Source of the DNA: Gliomastix tumulicola | Lineage: Eukaryota; Ascomycota; Sordariomycetes; Hypocreales; Bionectriaceae | DNA length: 64,000 nucleotides | Direction of reading: 5' to 3' | NCBI GenBank assembly: GCA_001599755.1 | Contig: BCHX01000001.1 | Span: 3,720,001 to 3,784,000 of the forward strand | In this document: piece by piece, positions 56,092-64,000 of the stretch | How the letters are laid out: every line of letters starts with the position of its first letter | Numbering within the stretch: the stretch's first letter is position 1 | The notes under the pieces: model-generated | Told to the model about the DNA's origin: nothing | The model's input: only the letters and a program-made list of their open reading frames with translations | The model's database searches: none | Program-made: the position numbers and the translations under genes

Positions 56092-57372
56092 ATGGAGGAG
56101 CACAAGGCACAAGCTCCCGCTCAGAATCCCGCTGCCAGGATGGCACAGCAGGCTGCGAGATCGAGCCCGGGGCTGCCTCAGCAGCGTCGCTTTGACGGTC
56201 AGTATATTCTTACCCATCAGGAGTCGCATCCGCCGGGTCCGGTTGAGCTAATCATAATGACAGAGTCCTGGGTCGAGGTATCATCGCAGCCGTCTTCATC
56301 ATCGCTATCGAGTATCGGCGACGAGATCGTCACGACGGGGCTTCAGGTCGGGAACCGATATGGGCGTCGGCGTCGCATGCCAGCGTCCGCGAGGTCACTG
56401 CCCCAGCAGCAGACAGCCATATACACCGCCGGAGCGAGCAGTCAGGAGGAATACGACGACAGCGAGAGTGATGACGACCGCTTGCTGACATCCTCGACGG
56501 AGAACGTGCCCTCTTCACCAGAGCGCATCGATGCGGCCGACGACTCTTCCGACGACGGTGATAACGCAACTGCCCTAGGCAAGGTGTCCGACCGTCCGAC
56601 CTTCCGGCCGCAGCCGAATGCCTTCACACACCCTTCTAGCCTCTCCCACCGGAGCAACTCGTCCAGCGCTGCGATTCCCTCCCATACCCATGGCGACTTT
56701 ACGCGGCCCTCCTTCTCCCAGAGATCTCAGACCCGGGTAAACCGGGGTCCGGCGGCGTTCATGTCGCCCTCAGCTCGCGAGGACCATGATGCTGCTCTGC
56801 GAGCATCTTTGACGACACTTCTTTCCTGTGCTGCTGCTGCTCGAGGTCTTCCCAAGTCGAGGGACGAAGCGGAGGCTCACCGGATGACGGGTCCGGGCGT
56901 GGCACCCAGCAACCAGCCCATGGACCTGCGTCTTGTGCCGGAGTCGGAGCTGGTGGGAGGGGAGGAGCTGGCTCAGGCGAGACCTGGTGCTCAGACCAAA
57001 CAACGATCCACGCCAGCCAGGTCACCCTCGAGGACTGACCGGTCGTCAGACAAGCGAAGCGCATCCGCTGGCCGAACGCCACGCGCAACGAAGAAGAAGA
57101 AGACGACGACGGGCGCAGTTACCGAGGAGACATACATCTCTCCCACTCTTCTGACATGGGCCGTAAGCGCGGGCGTCGTCGTCCTCATCTCCGTCGTCGG
57201 ATTCGGCGCCGGATACATCATCGGCCGGGAAGTCGGGCGCCAGGAGATGCTCTCGGCCAGCGTCGGCGGCGTCAACGAGACGACGTCCTGCGGCCGGGAG
57301 GTCATCCGGACGTCCTCTGGCGGTCTTCGGCGGTTCAAGTGGAGTGCCGTGGGGAAGAGTATTGTCGCCTGA
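56092..57372 (+). CDS. C-terminally membrane-anchored protein with candidate Atg8-interacting motif
   Basis: Two exons, join(56092..56197, 56264..57372), 404 aa. The intron (GTCAGT, GCTAAT, GACAG; 66 nt) is a multiple of three and stop-free, so it is hidden in one ORF; splicing joins RRFD to ESWVEVSSQPSSSSLSSI. The N-terminal 320 residues are disordered, Ser/Pro-rich and acidic. W38-V-E-V41, preceded by Asp-Glu, fits the W-x-x-L/I/V Atg8-family interacting consensus. One transmembrane helix (about 332-355) has small-residue spacing (GFGAGYIIGREVG). A 45-residue tail with a Cys and basic residues follows. The topology (long cytosolic N-terminus, single C-terminal span) resembles organelle receptors for selective autophagy, but the motif is short and this role is only a hypothesis. 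Confidence 0.7.
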   Translation: MEEHKAQAPAQNPAARMAQQAARSSPGLPQQRRFDGQYILTHQESHPPGPVELIIMTESWVEVSSQPSSSSLSSIGDEIVTTGLQVGNRYGRRRRMPASARSLPQQQTAIYTAGASSQEEYDDSESDDDRLLTSSTENVPSSPERIDAADDSSDDGDNATALGKVSDRPTFRPQPNAFTHPSSLSHRSNSSSAAIPSHTHGDFTRPSFSQRSQTRVNRGPAAFMSPSAREDHDAALRASLTTLLSCAAAARGLPKSRDEAEAHRMTGPGVAPSNQPMDLRLVPESELVGGEELAQARPGAQTKQRSTPARSPSRTDRSSDKRSASAGRTPRATKKKKTTTGAVTEETYISPTLLTWAVSAGVVVLISVVGFGAGYIIGREVGRQEMLSASVGGVNETTSCGREVIRTSSGGLRRFKWSAVGKSIVA

Positions 57373-58361
57373 GATACCCCGGGGGGCGTTTCACGAGAAA
57401 TGATGCACGTTTTGACGAGACCTTGGGTGGGCAGGCTGCTTTTTCCCCTTTCGTTTCTTTGGTAGAGGTGTCGACGGAGTTTCTTCCCTTACTTTCCCTT
57501 TGTTTCTTTCTTCCGGCTCAGTCTTATTTGTGGAAGGGGGGATTGTCTGTCAAAAATGAGGCCTGCTTGTTAGTCCTGATAATTGCGAGGGAGCAGCTCT
57601 CGCTCCGTGCTGAAATCTAGGTTCTATAGTTTTGTCTAGTTGATCCAGATCAGCAGGACTTTAGTAGCATATAAATATTTTCAACATTTTCAGCCAGCTG
57701 ATCGTTTTCAGTGCCACCACCGCTGTGTTTTGCATATGTTTGGCTGAGCCAACGTTGACTCAACTCTGCTGCTGTAGTCATGGCCACTGGGATGCCTTAG
57801 CCATACCCAGGAAGTCTCGTAAATAAGGCGTGGTAGTGAAAGCAAGGAGTGTCCGTGTCATCGTACGTGCATGTGACGATCCGCTCACGAATTCGAGGTC
57901 GGTGATTTGCAATGCATCGCATCGTACGAGAAGAGGAAGGCCACAACCAAATTTTGGTGCAAAATGAGATCAGGACCCTCGAACCCGAATACGACGGTGG
58001 CCAGATTAGATTGTCCTTAATTGGCCAGATCTGTATTCCAGCCCCGCCTTTATTTCGGCTGGCAGATGCGAACACGGGAAGGGGCAAAGGACGGTACCTG
58101 ACGGTCTTTTAGTCTGGGAGACCCCCTGTCACACTGCCAAGTTGGGGTGATAGGCCAAAAAAAAAGTTAACATCATGATAGGGGGAGGCTACCCTTATGT
58201 AGGACAGTAACTCCTCTTCTATTCTTCCTCTGATCTTCTTCACCAGGCCTTGCTTTCCCTCTTCCCTCTTCCCTCGAACCAGCCATCCTCCTGGGCCACC
58301 CTGAAGCAATTGCCCTCCCACTCGCACAACCGAACGAACCAGACTCGAGTTGACCGTCATC
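57373..58361. other. Intergenic region / CYP51 promoter
   Basis: No gene in about 1 kb: 3' UTR of the tail-anchored gene and promoter of CYP51. The right part holds the sterol-regulatory-element-like site, a poly-A run (58159-58167) and a C/T-rich leader (58201-58260). Confidence 0.5.
58141..58151 (-). promoter_or_regulatory. Sterol regulatory element-like site upstream of CYP51
   Basis: The minus strand reads ATCACCCCAAC, one mismatch from the classical SRE-1 core ATCACCCCAC, 211 bp before the CYP51 ATG. Fungal SREBP proteins (Sre1, SrbA) bind related elements to induce sterol genes under sterol or oxygen limitation. The match is seen; function is inferred. Confidence 0.5.
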
Positions 58362-60078
58362 ATGGGTCTCCTACACGAAGTGGCGGGCCACCCGCTCGTG
58401 CAACAGTTCCAGCTGCTCGGCGCAGGCTCGCAGATTGCCATTGTCCTGGGAGCCATCGTTGCCCTGTCTGTTGTCCTCAATGTCGCCAACCAGATCCTGT
58501 TCAGGAATCCCAACGAGCCTCCCATGGTCTTCCACTGGTTCCCCTTCATCGGCAGCACCGTCACCTACGGCATGGACCCTCCCAGGTTCTTCAAGGAGAA
58601 CCGCGCAAAGGTGAGTTGGTATTGCGACATTCCCGCCATTTGCCTGTGAACCGCGCTGACATATGGACGCATTGCTAGTTCGGAGACGTCTTCACCTTCG
58701 TTCTTCTCGGCAAGAGGACCACCGTCGCCGTGGGGCCTGCGGGCAACGACTTCATTCTCAACGGCAAGCTCAAGGACGTCAACGCCGAGGAAATCTACAC
58801 TGTCTTGACCACGCCCGTCTTCGGCCGCGATGTCGTCTATGACTGCCCCAACGCAAAGCTCATGGAGCAGAAGAAGGTACGGGCATGCTCCTTTGTTTGG
58901 CCGACGACTGCGAACCCCCCGACTGACCCTATGCGATCCGATAGTTCATGAAGATTGCGTTGACGACCGAGGCTTTCCGATCCTACGTCCCCATCATCTC
59001 TGGCGAGGTCCAGTCGTACTTCAAGAAGAATGCGGCTTTCAAGGCCAAGTCTGGAGTCTGCGATATCCCTAAGAACATGGCCGAGATCACCATCTTCACT
59101 GCCTCCCACGCCCTCCAGGGCAGCGCTGTCCGCAGCCGCTTTGACGAGTCCCTCGCTGCTCTCTACCACGATCTCGATATGGGCTTCACCCCCGTCAACT
59201 TTATGCTGCATTGGGCGCCGCTCCCTTGGAACCGAAAGCGCGACTACGCTCAGCAGACCGTCGCCAAGATCTACATGGACATCATCAAGGAGCGTCGTGC
59301 CAAGAGCGACGACCAGGAACTCGACATGATGAAGCATCTCATGAACTCGACCTACAAGAATGGCGTCAAGGTCCCCGACCACGAGATTGCCCACATGATG
59401 ATCGCCCTCCTTATGGCTGGCCAGCACTCCTCGTCTTCGACTAGCTCCTGGATCATGCTGCGTCTTGCCCAGAACCCTGAGATTATGGAGGAGCTCTACC
59501 AGGAACAGATCCGTGTGCTCGGTGCTGATCTGCCCCCTCTGAAGTACGAGGACCTTGCTAAGCTGCCCCTGAACCAGGCCATCATCAAGGAGACTCTCCG
59601 CCTTCACGCCCCCATCCACTCCATCATGCGCGCCGTCAAGCAGCCCATGCCTGTCCCTGGCACCAAGCTCGTCATCCCTACCTCCCACACTCTCCTCGCC
59701 GCTCCTGGTGTCAGCGCCGCTGACCCCGACCACTTCCCCAACCCGGATCTCTGGGACCCCCACCGATGGTCGATCGACTCTCCCAACGCCCCTACGATTG
59801 TCCGCAACGTTGCCGAGGAGGAGGAGAAGGTCGACTACGGATACGGCCTCGTTAGCAAGGGTGCTGCCTCGCCTTATCTCCCCTTCGGCGCTGGTCGTCA
59901 CCGATGCATTGGCGAGCAGTTCGCCAATGTCCAGCTCCAGACCATCACGGCCGAGATTGTGCGGTTATTCAAGTTCAGCAATGCCAACGGTGGTCGCGAT
60001 CTTATTGGCACGGACTATGCTTCTCTGTTCTCCAGGCCACTGGAGCCCGCGAAGATCCGGTGGGAGAGGAGGGATTAA
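58362..60078 (+). CDS. cyp51: Sterol 14-alpha-demethylase (lanosterol/eburicol demethylase), CYP51B-like
   Basis: Three exons, join(58362..58610, 58679..58876, 58945..60078), 526 aa; both introns are 68 nt and in phase 0, with CTGAC branch sites. A luminal/N-terminal membrane anchor (about 22-45) precedes the P450 fold. Seen motifs: VVYDCP with Tyr137 (the position homologous to the azole-contact Tyr of other fungal CYP51), I-helix MAGQHSSSSTS (Ala307), ETLR (365-368) and heme ligand loop PFGAGRHRCIG with Cys470. All catalytic elements are intact. It removes the 14-alpha-methyl group of eburicol or lanosterol in ergosterol synthesis on the ER and is the target of azole fungicides. Sequence detail fits the CYP51B paralogue of Sordariomycetes; whether an A paralogue exists cannot be seen here. 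Confidence 0.96.
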
Positions 60079-60743
60079 GAGACGAAATATACGAAAAACA
60101 AGATGAATGAAACCAGAGATCTCACGAGTCATCGTGAGGGCCGAGGTAGCGCATGATATGGCATCCTCTCGTCAAGAGATTCGAAGAGGGTGTTTGGATA
60201 TCCATGCTGCAAAGCCTCCTGCGCTTTAGAAAGCGAGCATACGGCCAAGATGGGTAGCTATTTTGAGCTGTCACAACATTTACAATATAGACTAATAATG
60301 CCTAATGCGAAATCAAAACTGCCACTAGGTCGTGATTTTTTTCTCTCCTAGAAACACTGCCACGAGATGATGACCACCCACGGCTCGTTAGTGCTCTGAC
60401 TGTCACTCACAAGGTTTACTAGGCCTGCGTCGTGATTGGTACTGCATGTGACGCACCATCGAGATGGCACGGATGGAACGGGTCTAGATTGACTTCAAGA
60501 GACGGCTGGTGGTGAGAGAGAGGCTATAGCTCGAAGTTTCAGTCGTAGTGATGACGATATCTTTACCAACGTAACCAGGGTCCCGCGGGGGTGGAGATTA
60601 TGGCTGACCGAACTTGAAACTCATATAAGAGGTAAGGTGATACCTACTATATCTCTAAAACGTATCTCGTCTATTACATTACCACCCGTTTGGGATTTTT
60701 TTTTGACAGGTCAACAGATCCATCCACATCCAACTTACTCACA
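60079..60743. other. Intergenic region
   Basis: CYP51 3' UTR and promoter of the DUF3074 gene; no gene or notable repeat. Confidence 0.4.
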
Positions 60744-61823
60744 ATGTCTGGAAACTACGGTCACCTCGTCCGTCTCTGGGGCATTCACCCCTCCCAGCTC
60801 CCGGAGAAGACGGCCACGCCGGAGGAGCTGACGCCCTTCCTCATGTCGATCCTCCTCGAGGCGGCACCCTTCATCAACGACGTGCCCTCGGCGAAGCAGT
60901 CCCCCTTCACGTCGTCGTGGCAGTCCGTCGGCAGCCGGTCCTTCCGGCACTCGCAGTCGCCCGTGTACCTGTACGAGCGCACCGTCTCGGTGGACGCGCT
61001 GCAGTCCGTGGCCAAGGCGTACGACCTCCCGCAGCTCCGGGGCGGGCGGATGCACCCGGAGAAGTGGCACCTCCGGCGCAGCGTGCACGAGGACGCGACG
61101 ACGCCCGGGACGGCGTGCTGGCGCGAGTGGGTGCGGTGCTTCAAGGAGCGGCACGCCGAGGCGGAGCGGGACTTCTCGCCGGCGGTGCTGAGCACGCGGG
61201 TCGAGCGGGAGTGGGACTGCCGGGGGGTCGAGGTCGAGCACGAGGAGGAGACGTGGGTGGACTGGACGCTGAAGCTCGAGGAGTCGGTGCACAAGATGCC
61301 CATGCCGCTCAAGAACCGCGTCTTCCCCGTGCTGCAGGCCACGGCCGCCACGAGGGAGGGGCGGCAGGTCATGATCGTGCAGATCGCGGCGCCCTGGGGC
61401 ACGGATGTCGATGTGCAGGGTGGTGCCGCGGGTGCTGCTGCTGCGTCGTCGACGACCGAGGCGGGTAACATCCGCGGCGCGTACACGAGCATCGAGCGGC
61501 TGCGGCAGACCAACGACGGCATCGAGTGGGTGATGGGAACCACGTCGGATGCCAAGGGCGCGCTGCCGGCGTGGGTGCAGAACATGGTGATGCCGGGCCC
61601 CATTGCCAAGGACGTGGACATGTTCCTGTCGTGGATCGCGAAGCAGAGGCAGACGGAGGGTCAGGTGGGCGATCAGGGGCAGGGGGCCAAGGACGAGTAT
61701 GGCCAGCAGCAGAATGGAGGCGGGATGCAGCAGCAAAACGGAGGGGGCCTGCAGCAGCCGCAACAGCAGCAGCCTCTTCATGGTGGTGATCGTGGCCCCA
61801 GCCAAGTCGCCCAGACGACATAA
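60744..61823 (+). CDS. DUF3074 (START-like) protein
   Basis: A single exon of 359 aa from ATG 60744 (MSGNYGHLVR). Residues 1-280 fit the fungal DUF3074 family, whose fold is related to START-type lipid-binding domains. Seen segments are LWGIHPSQLP, the WHLRRSVHED to ACWREWVRCFKERHAEAE block, WVDWTLKLEESVHKMPMPLK, then FPVLQATAATREGRQVMIVQ, and the C-terminal GIEWVMGTTSDAKGALPAWV with VAKD-like PIAKDVDMFLSWI, where a long helix caps the cavity. The last 70 residues are Gln/Gly-rich and disordered. No signal or membrane span. A hydrophobic ligand is likely but unidentified. It lies directly downstream of CYP51 on the same strand. Confidence 0.85.
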   Translation: MSGNYGHLVRLWGIHPSQLPEKTATPEELTPFLMSILLEAAPFINDVPSAKQSPFTSSWQSVGSRSFRHSQSPVYLYERTVSVDALQSVAKAYDLPQLRGGRMHPEKWHLRRSVHEDATTPGTACWREWVRCFKERHAEAERDFSPAVLSTRVEREWDCRGVEVEHEEETWVDWTLKLEESVHKMPMPLKNRVFPVLQATAATREGRQVMIVQIAAPWGTDVDVQGGAAGAAAASSTTEAGNIRGAYTSIERLRQTNDGIEWVMGTTSDAKGALPAWVQNMVMPGPIAKDVDMFLSWIAKQRQTEGQVGDQGQGAKDEYGQQQNGGGMQQQNGGGLQQPQQQQPLHGGDRGPSQVAQTT

Positions 61824-62289
61824 AGCTGTTGGACGGACCTGAATCCAGAAGCGTCGTGGCTCCTTCCCTGGCTTCACGAGCTCCTGCCTTGTGTGTTGAG
61901 AATAAGTTGAGGAGTGAGGCAGGCGCGTCCGCTCCTTCCTGCCGTCTGGTGTACCTTACCTGCTTTGCTCTGCGCTGCTCCTTCCCTTCTTCAGGGCTTA
62001 ATCTCTGGACTTCTCTTTAAGTCAGTTCTGATCATGTATCTATCTGTCCTTCATCCTTTTTTTCCCGCATCATTTGACGTCTGCCGCTCGACTACTGAGT
62101 GAGCCCACGCAAAATCTTTCGGGCTCTGAGTTATTCATACCTATTTGATTTACTGCTCGTAGTTCATGTACGATCGATAATCAATCATCGGGTCAACAAT
62201 TTGGCACTTGTTCTAGTTTTCGACTTCAATTTCAGTTCAATCGTCTATACCCCAAGTCATACGCGCCGGGAAAGCTAGAAGTCGTCAAG
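61824..62289. other. Intergenic region
   Basis: No gene seen; C/T-rich stretch at about 61970-62070. Confidence 0.4.
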
Positions 62290-63336
62290 ATGCTCACCCG
62301 CCGACGCATGTCTCTGCCCCCAAGCGAGCACGCGACCAGAGGCCCGAACACCTTATCCTCCGAGCTCAGCAATGCAGGCTCCGTCCCCGCGTCCTCCAAT
62401 CCTGTCACCTCCATGGTGGTGACGACGACGACGAACACGGGAGCCTCCCTAAACGCCATGCAGGCGCAGAAGCTCACGGCCCGCGCCGACAGCCTGGCAA
62501 AGTTGACGTTCGAGCTCAACGTCCGCACCATCAGCCACCAGAACGAGCGTCTCCAGCGCGACATCGCAGCCCTCGTGCGCGCGACGGAGAACGACAAGGA
62601 GTTCCGCAAGGAGAACGAGGGACGACTGCAGGAGGTGTTCAAGGAGATGCATTCGATCAAGCACCACATGGATAGGGTGGAGGAGGACCAGAGGGGGGTC
62701 AAGGTCTCGCAGGAGGAGCTCCAGAAGTGCCAGGACGAGACGGCGGCGCTGGTGGCGGAGTTCCGGAAGGAGATGGGCGGTCTGAAGACGGTCTTGGAGG
62801 GGCTGTCGAAGCAGCTGGATGCCCTGTCGTCCGGTGTGAATTCGGTCGAATCTGGCTGTGCTTCCCAGCAAGCTGGGGGGGACCCTTTGGGAGATACTCA
62901 GATGATCCCGGCTCAGCCAGATCACTGCCTTGACTCCACGGAGAGCGTTGAGGAATGGCAGCGGTCTCCGGCCACCAAGTCTGAGGAACTCGTTATCGAG
63001 GGCCACGACGAAGCTGCCGTTGCCGACGCGGCCCGCCGGGTCTCCGAGGCCATAAAGTCGACCAAGCGCTGGCACCACGAGCACAAGACGACGAAGCTTC
63101 CCGACACCCAGTTCTGCGTCAACTACCTCAAGCAGCAGTCGAAGCGTGACGCAAAGGTGGCCCGCTACATCCAAAGGGCCGTCCAACATCGCATCCGCCG
63201 GAGACGTGGGCATGAAGCCGTGCGGCCCAAGTCGTTGGAGGACTTCTGCAAGGGCGTCAAGTGGGAGGATGTCGTCCGCACGGTTGACGAGACTCTGGTC
63301 AAGGACGAGAAATTGGCCATCATCAGCATCATCTAA
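62290..63336 (+). CDS. Coiled-coil protein of unknown function
   Basis: A single exon of 348 aa from ATG 62290 (MLTRRRMSLPP). A Ser/Thr-rich N-terminus is followed by a long coiled coil (about 55-185; KLTARADSLAKLTFELNVRT to GGLKTVLEGLSKQLDALSSG). After an acidic linker, residues 245-348 form a compact basic, helical domain (VSEAIKSTKRWHHEHKTTKL, FCVNYLKQQSKRDAKVARYI, then HRIRRRRGHEAVRPKSLEDF and CKGVKWEDVVRTVDETLV). That domain looks conserved in fungi; I know no name for it. The RIRRRR patch could be a nuclear localisation signal. Confidence 0.8.
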   Translation: MLTRRRMSLPPSEHATRGPNTLSSELSNAGSVPASSNPVTSMVVTTTTNTGASLNAMQAQKLTARADSLAKLTFELNVRTISHQNERLQRDIAALVRATENDKEFRKENEGRLQEVFKEMHSIKHHMDRVEEDQRGVKVSQEELQKCQDETAALVAEFRKEMGGLKTVLEGLSKQLDALSSGVNSVESGCASQQAGGDPLGDTQMIPAQPDHCLDSTESVEEWQRSPATKSEELVIEGHDEAAVADAARRVSEAIKSTKRWHHEHKTTKLPDTQFCVNYLKQQSKRDAKVARYIQRAVQHRIRRRRGHEAVRPKSLEDFCKGVKWEDVVRTVDETLVKDEKLAIISII

Positions 63337-63783
63337 TGTGAAAGGGGAGGAATTGGCGCCATGTATCATGTCAAAGGGGGGGAATGGGTCAGATTGACTG
63401 GAGATCTTTGTGGGTTTTTCGTTGTTACCACGATTGTTTGGTGGTTTATATATATGATATTCGCTGGTGAAAATGAGCAATAACTCCGATTTTGAACGCG
63501 TCGTTCCCCATCCGTTCGCCGAGGCTTCGAAAAGCAGATAGCCCGTGAGATTCCAAATGTGCCCTCTCTGGGTTATTCATTCCCTAACGCCATTCCGGGG
63601 CCAGACTCCTGTCCCATGTGAAAGCTGCCGATGCCTCCCAGCACTATAAGAAAAGAAGAGGGAACCAATCACCTTTGGTAAAATACAAGAAAAATTGTGT
63701 CCTGAAGAACTGTAGCGTCGACCGCGTGCGACGGTGATGAGCAATCAATATGCCGTCATCTACCTTTTTTTGCTCTGTTACTC
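63337..63783. other. Convergent intergenic region
   Basis: Facing 3' UTRs of the coiled-coil gene and the TAF7-like gene; no gene. Confidence 0.4.
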
Positions 63784-64000
63784 CTAATCGTCTTCCTCGG
63801 CCTCCATGCCGATGGCAGATAGCTTGAGCTCGATGGCCGAGTTGAGCTCCTTGATCTGGGACTCGAGACGCCGCTTCAAGATCATGTTGGTGATGTTCTG
63901 GAGCTCGGCCTGCTTGCTCGCGAGCTGCTTCTTCATGCCGGCGATCATGTCCTTGACGCCTTCGCGCTCGTTCCGCTCCTCGCGCTCGTCGTCGTCCAGC
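63784..64000 (-). CDS. 3' end of a probable TFIID subunit TAF7 (partial)
   Basis: The frame is open from the right window edge to a TAG at 63784-63786, giving the last 71 residues. They form one charged helix or coiled coil: GVKDMIAGMKKQLASKQAEL, then NITNMILKRRLESQIKELNS and IELKLSAIGMEAEEDD. The 'KQ-A-E-L-x(4)-N-x-I/L-L-x-x-R-x-x-x-x-I-x-x-L-x(5)-L-K-x-S-A-x-G' pattern is what I expect at the C-terminus of fungal TAF7 (TAFII55 family), a TFIID component. The diagnostic N-terminal domain is outside the window, so another coiled-coil protein remains possible. Confidence 0.5.
   Translation of the reverse strand, partial: LDDDEREERNEREGVKDMIAGMKKQLASKQAELQNITNMILKRRLESQIKELNSAIELKLSAIGMEAEEDD

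Noticed and set aside
57950..57990. GGGTTCGAGGG on the minus strand, a second tRNA-like word.
   Set aside because: No cloverleaf can be formed from the surrounding sequence.
5603..58098. Apparent recurrence of GGTACC/AGGTACCT words in intergenic DNA (for example 5603, 5619, 6219, 13691, 14602, 47520, 58093).
   Set aside because: A 6-mer is expected about 16 times in 64 kb by chance; the number I found does not exceed that.
58837..59901. 354-codon minus-strand ORF opposite CYP51.
   Set aside because: Antisense shadow; CYP51 is unambiguous.
60735..61877. 380-codon minus-strand ORF opposite the DUF3074 gene.
   Set aside because: Shadow of strongly GC3-biased coding sequence; Arg/His/Leu-rich and without a domain.

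Overview
The window is nuclear DNA from a filamentous ascomycete (Pezizomycotina, most likely a Sordariomycete). The evidence is GC-rich coding sequence, short introns (50-120 nt) with GTRNGT donors, CTRAY branch sites and YAG acceptors, and fungal-specific families: a DUF8004 protein, a Zn2Cys6 regulator, an Rtg2-type Ppx/GppA protein, DUF3074, a CYP51B-like sterol demethylase, a verprolin and a fungal annexin. I see no tRNA, rRNA, intact transposon, CRISPR array or secondary-metabolite cluster. All exon structures below were worked out by reading splice sites and family alignment from the sequence; no transcript data were used.

Layout. 0-4.5 kb: the 3' end of an unknown gene and a DUF8004 protein (minus). 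4.5-9.1 kb: gene-free. 9.1-13.3 kb: a six-exon Zn2Cys6 regulator convergent with an RTG2 homologue that carries a GC-AG intron. 13.3-18.6 kb: a 5.3-kb gene-free stretch. 18.6-23.1 kb: a large disordered conserved protein convergent with a BTB-like protein. 25.6-30.7 kb: a two-finger C2HC protein, an AT-rich island and an annexin. 32-37.6 kb: small secreted or membrane proteins, including a free-standing X278-like module. 38-41.7 kb: a coiled-coil protein and a Cys-tailed protein. 42-45.6 kb: a secreted alpha/beta hydrolase and an allantoate-permease-type MFS transporter.

46-53.8 kb is a housekeeping block: a mitochondrial membrane protein, verprolin/WIP, mitoribosomal mL54, a complex I NDUFB10-type subunit and nucleolin-like NSR1. 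56-63.3 kb holds a C-terminally anchored protein with a candidate Atg8-binding motif, CYP51 with a sterol-regulatory-element-like site, a DUF3074 lipid-binding-type protein and a coiled-coil protein. The window ends in the 3' end of a probable TAF7 gene.

Genes mostly act independently, as expected in a fungal chromosome. Possible functional links are the mitochondrial genes at 46-52 kb, the bidirectional NDUFB10/NSR1 promoter rich in CCAAT boxes, and the CYP51/DUF3074 tandem pair. The least explained items are the paired-finger protein, the tail-anchored protein (each has a stop-free intron whose length is a multiple of three, hidden inside one long ORF) and the stand-alone secreted module.
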